Shown piece after piece: positions 17,027-28,000 of a stretch of 64,000 nt of DNA (position 1 is the stretch's first letter; every line of letters starts with the position of its first letter). The position numbers and the translations under genes were made by a program. Below the pieces are notes generated by a model. The model had not been told where the DNA came from. It worked only from the letters and a program-made list of their open reading frames with translations, and ran no database searches. This stretch comes from a virus: positions 51,880-115,879 of the IMG/VR virus record IMGVR_UViG_3300002138_000190, one strand, 5' to 3'.

Positions 17027-19246
17027 TTATGTTGTTGTATTTTGTGTTGGACTAACAATATCGCCTAGTTCATCATTGGTTTGAGTTTCTTGGTTTTCTT
17101 CATCTTGTTCACCATTATCATCACCAAACATTTGTGAAATTGGTGCTATCATAGTGAAATTAACTAGTGCAGCATCTAAACTGCAACTCGCAAAAACACG
17201 ATCACTTATTCTTAATTTACCACCTAAATAAACAATAATTGGTGCTAAACAAAATGTATCTTCTCCTTCTGGAGTTTTACAATCACCTAAACCAGCCAAT
17301 ATAAATGCATATCTGTTGGACATGTTGAAGAAATATTCATTTGCTCGTATGTCCATGTTCTCTGTACTGCAAAATCTATCTTTTGTAACTAAACTGATCT
17401 TATCTGATGGGTTTTCTGTAGGTTCTCCTACAACTTCAATAGTTTCGTCATAACTTGTATGAACATAATATCCCCCTGCTCTTAAATAAATATAACCTGG
17501 CCCTTCGGGTATTTCTTGAAAAATCTCAAAATGTGGCCCTCTTTTTTTATTGTCTATTTGAGGTGCAAGTATTCTAATAAATTGTTTTTCTGTTTTTGTT
17601 TGATCGTAAAAATCAGCCATAAAAATTTCTAGTCCATATCCACTTCTGCATTGAATGTATGCTTTTTTAGAATTATTATTTGGTATTGCTCCTTCTGTTC
17701 TACATGGTTCTTGTTGATCAACAGTTTCATCACACATTCTGAAAAGATGTCTGGAAGTAGATTTAATATGCACACCTCTTTCAGATCCCCCTAATCCAGG
17801 GCATGTGCTTTCTGTATGATCCGAAAGAAATATTTCATTTCCCAACGCAGTTTTCAAATTTATGCCATTTAATTTATTTCTTACTTTAGATGGTTCTTCA
17901 TAATCAACCATTGAAATTGCATGGCCAGTAGCACTTTTCCAATAACTTCTTCCTAAATATTTGTCATTACAGCCAAAATCAAAACTTTTTAAACTTCTTT
18001 CCCAATCAGGAATGCCTCTTGGTTCTTCAACACTATCATCCATTACAAAAGAATGACCTGAAATAGAAAGAAATTGAATTCCAGATTGAGGTAAATCACA
18101 TTTGTTGTTTTGTGGAGTGCCTGGTCCTCTATATGGTCTACATTCATTTTTAGCTTTAAAATATGGATTGCTGCCATCTTGAGATTCTTCGTATTTAGTG
18201 CCTTTAGGAGTATCTGGATGTCCTCCAATTACAGTTGAAGAGGTAACTTCACCATCACAAGGAACACCTTTTTCTTCTTTTTGTGGAGAATTGTAATAAC
18301 CCTCATCAAAATAACTAAAAGTTTGCCTTGTATCTGCTGTTCTTTGTAATTCTTCTAAAGATATATTAAATGTTTGCTTGGTAACATCTTCAGAAGGATT
18401 TGGATCTGTTGCATTTTCAATGCAATTTGTACTACCACCTCTAGAACAATCTTTAAATGCCCATTGTCCACCATAATGTAAATGATCATCTTTAAAACAC
18501 ATCCATGCACCACATCCTGACATTAATTCCATTCGTTTCCACTTGCGATTACATTTGGCATCCCCATCAACCATTTTCAACATGTGTTTTTCTGGTGTTT
18601 TAAAACCATAAATGTTTGGGAAAGTCATTCTTCTTGCAGCATTTACATTTAAATCTATGTCTGTTGTACTGTTTATATCATACCCATTGTAACTTTCTGT
18701 ATTCCACGGTGGAAAAACTTGTGATCCATCATCTGGCCCAACAAAATAATTGCTTCTTTTCCCTGAATATAATAAATCCCATTCAGGAACAGAAATTCCA
18801 AAATTTTGACCATTTGGTCCTCTGTCTCTAACCCAAGTTGTTCCAAGATAATAAGCAGCTTTTCTATTTCCATGCTCAAATATTAAACAAACACATGAAC
18901 CAGCAGGGGGAACCCAATTTACACCTGAATCATCAAATCCACCAAAAGTACTAATGGGAAATGCCCAAGGCAATTGTCTTATTTTAACTGTTGCTGGATT
19001 ATGTAAAATTGGTGTGAAAAATCTTACTCTGTTTTGTTTCCAAATATCAAATGTATCAATAACTAATGCTAAATAAAGTCCTTCCAAAGTTACATTTTGC
19101 TGAATTGTATTATAATTCCTAGCAATAGATGCTTGAATGTTGGTTCCTAGCATTTCATTAGATTTTGACAGATTCTTTTCTAAAGATATAATTCTTTCAT
19201 CATGATCAAAAACTGTTTTTCCCAAGCCTTTATTTTCACTTGCCAT
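17027..19246 (-). CDS. Baseplate central spike, gp5/gpV/VgrG-like
   Basis: 739 residues, Shine-Dalgarno AAGGA upstream. An N-terminal helix (1-60) is followed by a gp5-type OB fold at about 65-140 (RVRFFTPIL, then PWAFPISTFGGFDDSG, WVPPAGSCVCLIFEHG, AAYYLGT). From about residue 390 come repeats of the form GHxFxMxDxxE (GHSFVMDDSVEE, GHAISMVDYEE, GNEIFLSDHTE, RHLFRMCDETV). These occur in spike proteins before the beta-helix. The C-terminal tail is acidic and Gln/Thr-rich. About 19 Cys are present, unusual for a spike. No lysozyme domain is visible, unlike T4 gp5. The trimer would sit at the tail tip and puncture the outer membrane. Confidence 0.75.
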   Translation of the reverse strand: MASENKGLGKTVFDHDERIISLEKNLSKSNEMLGTNIQASIARNYNTIQQNVTLEGLYLALVIDTFDIWKQNRVRFFTPILHNPATVKIRQLPWAFPISTFGGFDDSGVNWVPPAGSCVCLIFEHGNRKAAYYLGTTWVRDRGPNGQNFGISVPEWDLLYSGKRSNYFVGPDDGSQVFPPWNTESYNGYDINSTTDIDLNVNAARRMTFPNIYGFKTPEKHMLKMVDGDAKCNRKWKRMELMSGCGAWMCFKDDHLHYGGQWAFKDCSRGGSTNCIENATDPNPSEDVTKQTFNISLEELQRTADTRQTFSYFDEGYYNSPQKEEKGVPCDGEVTSSTVIGGHPDTPKGTKYEESQDGSNPYFKAKNECRPYRGPGTPQNNKCDLPQSGIQFLSISGHSFVMDDSVEEPRGIPDWERSLKSFDFGCNDKYLGRSYWKSATGHAISMVDYEEPSKVRNKLNGINLKTALGNEIFLSDHTESTCPGLGGSERGVHIKSTSRHLFRMCDETVDQQEPCRTEGAIPNNNSKKAYIQCRSGYGLEIFMADFYDQTKTEKQFIRILAPQIDNKKRGPHFEIFQEIPEGPGYIYLRAGGYYVHTSYDETIEVVGEPTENPSDKISLVTKDRFCSTENMDIRANEYFFNMSNRYAFILAGLGDCKTPEGEDTFCLAPIIVYLGGKLRISDRVFASCSLDAALVNFTMIAPISQMFGDDNGEQDEENQETQTNDELGDIVSPTQNTTT

Positions 19247-19264
19247 TTTTTAATTCCTTAATTT

Positions 19265-20854
19265 CTAAATATTTTCTAAGAAATCTGAACCATTCATTTT
19301 CTGTAATTTTAAAGTAGTAATAAAGTTGCCTTTAGTGATATTGTGAGAGGCTTCAGATACCATGTAAGCACCAGAAAGAATTTGATTCACAGGTGGTTCT
19401 GCTAAAAATTCACAATCTCCGTTTGATCCATTTTGTTTGATGCAAAAAGGATTTATAAATATAACTTGAATAAACATTTCTTGTATTATATTTAAAACTC
19501 CTGTGTAAAAAGGATCTCCAACTATTTCCATAGTTGCGGTAATAGGTGGAAGTCCTTCGATAACCTCAGATGCAGCTAAATTAACAGAAACAGATGAGGT
19601 TAATTGATTTACAACTTGACTTGGGCCTCTAAAATTTAAATCTCCAGAATTTGTTGGTATTTCTGTTTGTCTTCCGTTTGAAGAAGGTCTTTGTCTGTTT
19701 TCAGAATTTCCAGTTTGTTCATCAAGATTTACTTCGCAAATATTTATTCTTTCGGGAATAGTTGAAAAAGCATTTGGGCCACCACCACCTCTGCCAGCAA
19801 ATTGTTTATCATCATCATCTTCTGCTGACTCATCTATTTGGCTTAAGTTTAATCCATTTATTTCTGGTGTGAATTTTAAAACTTTGGTGCAATCTCCAGC
19901 ATTTACAATAAAAGTTTTAACAGGGCATCTTCTTTTTTCCCCGAAACAAGGATTTGGATTAATATCTTCAAGAACTACCATAGATGGATTTTTTGTTTGA
20001 TTTGGGAAAACAAAAGAAGTTGCTTTGTCTTTGTTCGTTACAAAAGAAAGCATGATTTTTCTTGCAGCATCTGTGTTGATTAATTGATCTGGATTCCAAA
20101 CACCATATGGGCCTAATCTTCCACCATCTGACTTTCTGAAATCCCATTCTGAAAACCCTTTGCCATCAGCATTTAATCTTAATTTAAGTAAGCTTAAATT
20201 GGCTGGACTTTCATCACATCTTTTGCCAACCATAGTTGTAAGTGAAGGCCATAATTTTTGCTTTTGATCATCTGATCCTTCTACAACTTCGTTTCGGAAT
20301 AAATCCATAGAGTCTGCAACAAAGGTAAAATCTAATTCAATTTTGTAATAACCCTCTTCAAATTGAAATTTCCCAGTAGAAAAAATACAATAAAGATATG
20401 GCCCTAAGTCTTCTTCATCAACATCTTCATACTCAATAATTGCTGCATTATTTGATGTGCTAATGTCATTTTTAGATGTAATTCCAGTATCACAATCATG
20501 AAAAATCCATCCAACATTGAGATATCCTTCTAAGGCTCCCAAATAATTTTCATCATAATAACATTGACTTGATGGAATTAATCCTAATAAGCTTTCCACA
20601 TCAGTATAATCACAGGTAACAATTGTAATTGTTCCTGCCATCCCACCTTCCTTACCACCCATAACATGTAAATTACAAGATTCAATAACTGCTTGATTGA
20701 CTGCTCCTTCATTTCCTACTTGGAAGTGTTTGCCTTTAAAAACTAATTCAACAAAAGGTGTATAGACAGCATAGTTGGGTGGTTGCTGAACATCACCTAT
20801 TCCACAAGTTACACCAGACTTTAGTGCCAAAAACTCAAAACTTCCACATGCCAT
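19265..20854 (-). CDS. Baseplate hub protein, gp27/gpD-like
   Basis: 529 residues, AGGA ahead of the ATG. The N-terminal part (30-190) resembles hub proteins: TPFVELVFKGKHF, ESCNLHVMGGKEGGMAGTITIVTCDY, and a later FEEGYYKIELDFTFVADSMD. A low-complexity stretch at about 345-415 (DESAEDDDDK, NSENRQRPSSNGRQTE) separates it from a C-terminal domain with ITATMEIVGDPFY and ISEASHNITKGNFITTLKLQKM-type strands, which matches the usual end of hub proteins. About 14 Cys are present. It should trimerise under the spike. Order hub-then-spike matches P2 (D before V) and T4. Confidence 0.68.
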   Translation of the reverse strand: MACGSFEFLALKSGVTCGIGDVQQPPNYAVYTPFVELVFKGKHFQVGNEGAVNQAVIESCNLHVMGGKEGGMAGTITIVTCDYTDVESLLGLIPSSQCYYDENYLGALEGYLNVGWIFHDCDTGITSKNDISTSNNAAIIEYEDVDEEDLGPYLYCIFSTGKFQFEEGYYKIELDFTFVADSMDLFRNEVVEGSDDQKQKLWPSLTTMVGKRCDESPANLSLLKLRLNADGKGFSEWDFRKSDGGRLGPYGVWNPDQLINTDAARKIMLSFVTNKDKATSFVFPNQTKNPSMVVLEDINPNPCFGEKRRCPVKTFIVNAGDCTKVLKFTPEINGLNLSQIDESAEDDDDKQFAGRGGGGPNAFSTIPERINICEVNLDEQTGNSENRQRPSSNGRQTEIPTNSGDLNFRGPSQVVNQLTSSVSVNLAASEVIEGLPPITATMEIVGDPFYTGVLNIIQEMFIQVIFINPFCIKQNGSNGDCEFLAEPPVNQILSGAYMVSEASHNITKGNFITTLKLQKMNGSDFLENI

Positions 20855-20857
20855 GTA

Positions 20858-21178
20858 TTATCCTATCGCTGGAATTCTAATTGTTATGCCTGATTTAAAT
20901 TCCTTTATGTCTTTTATTCCATTAAATTCCATAATTCTCCACCAATAATCAGAAAAACCATAGGCAACTTGAGATACTAAATCAGGTCTGTACTCGTTGC
21001 TGGAATTAAGCTTAATAAATTTATCTCTACTAGTGGCACTAATTGTTTTTCTTTTATAAGTTGTAAATGTGGTTTTTTGATTATCCCCATAAAATATAAC
21101 TTTTGATTTTGCGTATCTACTTAAAAAATCTATAAATCTTCTAGCTTTTAATTTAGTATATGTGATTTTATTGGCCAT
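20858..21178 (-). CDS. LysM-like baseplate protein (gp53/gpX-like)
   Basis: 106 residues with a perfect AGGAGGT Shine-Dalgarno. Residues about 60-104 (DLVSQVAYGFSDYWWRIMEFNGIKDIKEFKSGITIRIP) have the LysM-like pattern of T4 gp53 and P2 gpX: an Ala-Tyr-Gly, then a WW, an N, and a closing G-x-x-I-x-I-P. These small proteins bind the wedge or hub, not peptidoglycan. It sits between the tube-initiator-like gene and the hub. Confidence 0.75.
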   Translation of the reverse strand: MANKITYTKLKARRFIDFLSRYAKSKVIFYGDNQKTTFTTYKRKTISATSRDKFIKLNSSNEYRPDLVSQVAYGFSDYWWRIMEFNGIKDIKEFKSGITIRIPAIG

Positions 21179-21179
21179 T

Positions 21180-21719
21180 TTAACCTCCTGTACTTATTAT
21201 TTTATTTGCACCTGGCAATGATGAATTTGAATATACAACCTCAAATTGTAAGTCAACATCAAATTTTATTGGAATAAAAGATGTTTCATCACCACTTACT
21301 GAATGCCAAACAACATCTGTTGGAAATTTAACACTATAACTTTTCAAAATAACACACACTTCATCATCTGCAATTATTTTACCACATTTTATTTTGGCTA
21401 TCTTAGGTGGAACAACAGGTAGAGAATCACCTACATCAGGATAAGTTAAGCTTTCTAAAATTCTTAAATTTTGTAAATTTGCTACAATTCTTTCTTCATC
21501 TTCTCCGTAAAAATGAACAGTCCACCCAATTTGCCTAGATTCACCATGTGAGAAAACTTTTATTGGCATTGATCTACCAATACCATTCATATCTGCATAT
21601 GCTGCTGTTTTTCCATCAGTTATGTCTGGAAGAATGTACATATAGATGAATGTGTCATTAACTTTTATGTAACAATCATTTAAATCTACTAATTTTCCTG
21701 TTGCCGTTGTAGCTTTCAA
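21180..21719 (-). CDS. Tail-tube initiator-like baseplate protein (gp48/gp54 type)
   Basis: 179 residues from TTG 21719. This start was chosen because CAGGAG lies just before it, and longer upstream extension is antisense to the HNH gene. Segments ESRQIGWTVHFYGEDEERIVANLQNLRILESLTYPDVGD and then PPKIAKIKCGKIIADDEVCVILKSYSVKFPTDVVW match the general pattern of proteins that sit atop the hub and start tube polymerisation (long helix, then a PP-loop, then beta strands). Position between tape measure and hub supports this. The exact T4 equivalent is not decided. Confidence 0.55.
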   Translation of the reverse strand: MKATTATGKLVDLNDCYIKVNDTFIYMYILPDITDGKTAAYADMNGIGRSMPIKVFSHGESRQIGWTVHFYGEDEERIVANLQNLRILESLTYPDVGDSLPVVPPKIAKIKCGKIIADDEVCVILKSYSVKFPTDVVWHSVSGDETSFIPIKFDVDLQFEVVYSNSSLPGANKIISTGG

Positions 21720-21736
21720 TTTTTCTCCTGTTTTAA

Positions 21737-21744
21737 TATTTATT
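21737..21744 (-). promoter_or_regulatory. AATAAATA late-promoter-like element
   Basis: Minus-strand AATAAATA 17 nt before the TTG start at 21719, with a Shine-Dalgarno in between. A second promoter-like stretch (TATAAAATA, 21747-21755) faces the other way and lies 4 nt before the HNH ATG at 21760. Confidence 0.4.
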
Positions 21745-21759
21745 AGTATAAAATAAATT

Positions 21760-22053
21760 ATGGATAACTTTAAGATAATAAATAAAAAAAATTTTAAGAA
21801 ATATATCAAGAAATGTTTTTTTTGTAATGAAGATAATTCTAGTCTTTTGGACATCCATAGAATATTTGAAGGTAAAGATGGTGGCACATATGACACAATT
21901 AATGTTTTAGTTGTTTGTTCTAACTGTCATCGAAAAATACATTCAAATCAAATTAAAGTTATTAAAAAGCATAAAGCTTACAATTCAAAGTGTAACTTTA
22001 TTGTAGAGTGTTTAATTAATGGAGAAAATTTTTGGTTAGATTGTGATTATTAA
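21760..22053 (+). CDS. Free-standing HNH endonuclease
   Basis: 97 residues. The core runs KKCFFCNED, DIHRIFEGKDGGTYDTINVLVVCSNCHRKIH: two CxxC zinc knuckles around an HNH-type H, GG-x-Y and N, then a final CSNCHxxIH, a classic small HNH nuclease. It lies on the strand opposite the tail operon, between the tape measure (its stop is 3 nt from the tape stop) and the tube-initiator gene, filling all the space. HNH genes in phages often act as homing endonucleases that cut genomes lacking the insertion. A promoter-like TATAAAATA is immediately upstream. Confidence 0.75.
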   Translation: MDNFKIINKKNFKKYIKKCFFCNEDNSSLLDIHRIFEGKDGGTYDTINVLVVCSNCHRKIHSNQIKVIKKHKAYNSKCNFIVECLINGENFWLDCDY

Positions 22054-22055
22054 AC

Positions 22056-25000
22056 TTATGCAAATCCACCTGTAGCTGGTGCTATTGTATTATTGCCCTT
22101 AATATAATCAGATCTATTCATAGTTCCAGTTTGTAATTTAGCTGAGAATTTTCCTTTGTAATCTTGCAAATTACTATTTTGATCAAATGGACTTTGATCA
22201 GTATTATTTCTAGAGGGAACTGATATGTTTAATGCTTTTAATATATTGCCTAAAACATTGATAATATCAGTTTGTTTTCCATTTATTTCATCATTAATAT
22301 CAGTAAGTTCTGATAATTCATCAATATTTTCTGTGCTTGGCTTAGAAGATTCTTGCATTTGTAAGTTTTGGGAAAACATATCTGTACTTTTGTTCTCAGG
22401 CATTTCTGCATTAGTAGCTGTAGAAACTTCTCCATTGTTTATTTTTATATTTCCCAAAGAATTAATTTCATTTATTTTGCTAACATTTTCTGTCATTAAT
22501 TGAAGTATTTTGTCTAATTGTTCTCCAAAATTTGTCAATGCATTTTCTAAAGGACTTAAACTAATGGCTTCTATGTCAATGTCCTTGAATATATTTGTTA
22601 ATGCAGAAACATCAAATGCTGGCATTTCGTTCATTGTTAATTTGTTGATGTTATCTTGCATTGTGTTGATGATTCCATCTAATTGCAATCCAAGATTTAC
22701 CATTGCATTTTCTAAAGGATCAGCATTAATAGCATTTGTGTCAACATCTTTGAATATATTTGTTAATGCTGATACATCAAATGATTTAATTTGATCTATT
22801 AATTTTTCAAGTGCTAAAAGTTTTTCGAGATTTTGAATTGTTCCATCAGAAATACTAACAAAAGTTCCCTTGAAGAAATCATTATTAAATATTTCAGCTA
22901 ACTGACTAATCTTTTCAGAAGCATCGTCACCATATTTTGTGTCTATGTAATTTAAAAGTTCTTCCATGCTGTTGAAAAATCCAATAAATATTGGCCCTAA
23001 ATTTGAACATAAAGTAGCCAAAGAACTAATCTGAGATGATGCTTTTGCCAATAATTTAGGACTTGCTGAAACCATCAACAAAGGTACAACTACTCCCTGC
23101 ATGATAAAGCTTAACAAACCAATAAAAACTGTTCTGAAAGATTCGCCTTTTGCTCCAAGTTTTGCACCTAAAGATGCATCAACCGATTCTAAGTTTTTCA
23201 TTAAATCAGGTAGCTTAGTACTTAAATTTTCAATTAAACTTGGTAATGCATTTACAATGGTTGCAATACTTGTGATTTTCTTTGCTATTTTATCAAGAGA
23301 TTTGCTTGAAATAGGTATTGCAGCAAGTGGTATAATAAAATTATTGTATAAACTAACAACAAATTCAGGTAATTGCTCTCCAAATTCTTCAAGTTTAGAA
23401 CTTACATCTTGTATGAAAGTAAGATTGCTATTATCTACTTTCATTAATTTTCCAATGCAATCATTAACATTGGTTATCAAAACAGGCAAATCCTTTGCTA
23501 TAGTACTAACAGATGTTAGTATTGCAGCTGTTTTTGTAAGTTTCTTAGGATTTGTAACTTTATTTAAAATTGAAAGTGGTTCAATAACATTTTGTATCAA
23601 TGCTATAACAAAATCTGCTATCAAATAATTTACTGGCCCACTATTTTTAAGCTCGCCATATAAGGTTTGTACATTGGGGCCAACTTCTTTTAACTTTCCA
23701 ATTTGAGTTGATGCTGCTTTTATTGTGGCAGGATCTAGGTCTGTTCCCAATATAGTAAACAATGAAGTCAATGCAGAAATTGCTTCACTTGTAGCTTTAA
23801 GTATTTTTGCAATTCTTTCAACTTTTTTAGGATTGATACTAATTGTAGATTTACTAAATGGTTCTATTAAATTTTTGATTATGAAATTTGGCAAGCTTGA
23901 CATTATTTGGCCAAAGTCACTTGTTCCTTTATCTGAAAGAACATCTTTTAAATAATTAGCAACAGATACAGCTTTTTTAATTCCTTGCGAGTCTATTGTA
24001 ATAACTTCATCGTTTAAGTTTGATGCAATTATTCCCATGCTTTCTAGTAAACTAGAAACTTCTCTTATTATTGTTCCGTATCCACCTAGTATTTTTGTTG
24101 CTTCAGTAAAATCTTTTTCACTTATGTTAATTTTTTTAAATCCTGAAACAATTTCAGAAAACTTTGTAAGCAATGGAACAAAATCACCATCGAAAAATTT
24201 TCTAATAGCGGTAATGTTTTCAGCTATGGTTGGTAATTTCTTTTCTATTGCTGCAACAGGAGTAGAGGTTTGGCTGTTTCCAGAAGGATAAACTTGTTCT
24301 GTTTTTGCAACCTCTTGTTTTGCTTCATTTAAAAAAGCAAAACAAGAAGTGAATTGATTTATAACAGTAGAAATAGCTTTGGAAAAAGCAATAAACGAAG
24401 TAAAATCTAATTTTGGAATGTTAGGAATTCCACCAATAAAACCTTCAATTTCTGAGAAAAAAGAATCATCTAATATAGAACTTTTAATATTTGCAATTGA
24501 AGTTTGTATTGATTTTTTAATGTTTTCTAAATCTGCTAATTCTATAGGCTTAAAGTTTTTGATAGTTTGAAGAAAATTAGCATCGAATATAGTAATTAAA
24601 TCTTTGAACGAACTCATGCTTTTGGTTACTAACATTAATTTATCACCAAGCTTAGATATTTTGCCTGATGCATCTTCCCCACCAGCTTCAGTAGTTAATT
24701 CTGTAATTGCTACATTCAAATCTCTATTCATGTATATTATTGTTTTTAATGCTCGCCATGTATTTTCTGATGCTTCTGAAAATGCTTCACCATCGGCATA
24801 ATATTTTCTTGCAAACATTGCCTTGTTTTCTGTAACAAAATTAATACTTGGCATAATTTCTTTTTGAAATAATGTAAAAAACTCTCCAACTTTTTGAAAG
24901 TTTTTTGACACTAACATTAACTTGTCACCAACACCAGATATTTTTCCTGATGCATCTTTTCCAGTCTCTTCTTTAAATAATGTATCGAATGCTACATTTA

Positions 25001-28000
25001 AATCTCTATTGATATACATCAGGGTTACTAACACTTTCCATATGTTATTTGATGCATCAGAAAATCCAATTTTATTACCAGCTTCATCTACTACATCAGA
25101 ATAATATTGGGTTGCAAACATTGCCTTGTTTTTTTCAACAAAATCAAGACTAGGCATAATATCTTTTTGAAATGATGTGAAAAACTCTCCAACCTTTTGA
25201 AAGTTTTTTGATATTATTGCTAGTTTGTCATAAACTTTATCTAGAGAATTGCTTTTATCGGGATTCATTCCTACTAAATTACCAATTTCAGTATTTATAA
25301 TATTATTGATGGCAATTAAATTTTTAAAGAGCAGAGAAAAGTTTTCCACTAATTCAGATTGCTCTTTAGAAAACTTTTCTACTTTTGTACTGCTCCAACA
25401 ACCATGCCACTTAGTTGAGGTTGTGGTTTTTGTATATTCACCCATCATTAACATTTCTTTACTTTTTTCAAATTCCTTCATTGGCCCTGCAATATCATTG
25501 TTGAAGATGTTTATTAAAGTCTTCAAAGAAATCATTAATTTACCTAAATTTTCAGCCATTGCAGTAACAGGCCCAATTGAAACTACATTTACATCTTTGT
25601 ATTTCTTTGAAATTTCAATTAAGGCTTTTGAATTATCTAAAATATTTTCATAGAATTTGGTTAGTTTTGATTCAATTTGTTTTGTTCCAATTTCTTTGGT
25701 TGCAACATTTTTTGGAACAGCTACTGGTTGTTCTGATACTCTGCCTCTATAGCTACCATCTGTGTTGTACATTTCATCGCCAATGGTAAAGCCATATTGT
25801 TTTTCTTTCTTGGGTTCTATTTTTATTGGTTTCAAAGCATCTTGTTTGTCAATTCCACCCATCAAGGTATTTATTTGTCTCATAGATTCAGCTGAACTTG
25901 CAACTGCTTTTGTCAAAACTGCTATTTGTTCAATTTTGCTGGCTGTTGATTTCAAATCTATATTTGATATTTTATATTTTCTTGTAACATTTAAACTTGC
26001 TTCAACATTTCTAAAAACATTATCTAACACTTTTGGCAAACTGTCATTGCCAAGACTTTTATTTAATTCTTCTAGGTTTTTAGTATTTAAATTTTTACCA
26101 AATTCACTTGAGTTTCCAGTAAATTCAGAAAAGATATCTGCCATAGATTTAACAAGGTCTAAACTTTCTTTTACTTTAGCTAAAGGAATATTTTTAGTAG
26201 TTTCATACATTTCATGTGAAATAGTTGCAGTTGCAATAATAACTGATGTTATGGAAGATTTAACATTTTCTATTATTTTTGCAGCCTTGGCAAAAGATGC
26301 TTGTGCATTTTCAATTGTGTCAAAAGATGAACTGTTTACAATTTGGTCTAATGAAGCAAGACCATTAAACAACGGTAGTGCTGTTGAAGAAAACGCATTA
26401 ACAAATTCATTTAATTTTTTAAAATTTGAAGGATCTATGTTTTGTAAAGAAGACAATAATTTAGGACTTGCTATAGCAAGGCCAGCTATTACAGCAAAAC
26501 AATTTTCTAAATGTCCTGCAACTACTTCTGGTGTGTCAGCTTGTCCAATTGAATTTGATGCAGTTTTTAAACTTTGATATCCTGGTGCTAAAGCAATTGC
26601 TTCATCTGCTATTGCTTTAATTGCTTTGCCTAAACCTTTTGGGGATTCTGAATATTTTTCTAGTGTTGTAGCACTTTGTTTAATAATTTCAGGAGAAATT
26701 CTATATTTACTTTCTAAGTTTTTTATTACTTGTGGCACTTCAGAAAGAACTGAAAACAAACTATTGATGACAGCTTTTATGGCAGCAATTGGGCTTGCCA
26801 TATTATCCCCACCAGTAAACAGTTGCATTACCCATCCAATGCCTTGGCCAATTCCAACAGCAACACCACCTACAAGGCCACCAACGCTAACACCAGCTAA
26901 TCCTGCTGCTGCTGCTGCTACATAGCCTATTAATTTTGCACCAGGCCCAAGAATTGCCGATAAGCTGTCTACAGCTTTAATTAGTTCACTTGGACTTACT
27001 GGCATTTTACTTATTGCATCTACTCCACTTTTTCCAACTTCTCCAATCCATTCAACCATTCTGCTTATTGAAGCTGCTACTCCAAATCCTGGTAGGAATG
27101 ATACAATCTTATCAAGCCCAACAGATAAAGTTCCAATTAAACCACCAGCAAATCCTGCTAATACAGCAGTTCCTGCTGCTGCTAATGCAACTGAAAATTT
27201 AGCAATAGTATAAAATATAGAAGTGCATTCAGCAGATGTTTTTTCAATTAATGGTATGTCCATTGAACTAGTAGTATCTGCTAATTCTTCTATCCCCATA
27301 GCCAATCTCAAAAGAACTCCAGATAAAACTATAAATAGCACAGCCCCTATTGCTAAAGCAGCAATGAGTGTTCCACTAGTTCCTATTACACCATATCCCA
27401 AGGCAGTCATTGGTGCAGCTGCTGCAATCATAACTAAAGACAAAACACCAACACACGCAAATAAAATGCTTAATTTTTTAGTGGTATCTATAAGTTTATT
27501 TTCATCTATTCCTAATTGATCTACTACTCCAGATAGGTAAACTAATCCCGATCCTAAAATTCCAACAGCAACACTCATAAGTACAAAAGTTCCTGCTCCT
27601 GCTGCTAAAGTTGCAAAATCTCCTTTGCCAAAAACATTCATCATTTTTTGCATTGTTTTTAGAATTAAAGAAAATGCTAATATTTCTGTTGATAGAAATA
27701 TTGTGGCAGCAAAAAGAATTCCTATTTTCTTAGTTACTGCAATTATTTTTTGTTCATTTATGTCAATACCTGTTTTTTGAAGCAACATCATTGCACCAAA
27801 TATAATTCCAGCTGCAAGTAAAAGACCTCCTAGTCCAAGTGCAAAATTTCCTGCATATCCTTTAAATGCTCCACCATTAATAACACCGCTTTTAGGTGGA
27901 TTTGCTGAAGCAGCTGATATTTTTCTCGCTGGCATATTTCCAGATTTTTTACTTACTCTTGTTGTTGCTGCTGGTTTCTTTAATTTATCTGCTCCTATTA

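Noticed and set aside
25762-26577. Plus-strand open frames of up to 271 codons inside the tape measure gene
   Set aside because: They are antisense to a clear tape measure gene, lack start signals and have no recognisable domain.
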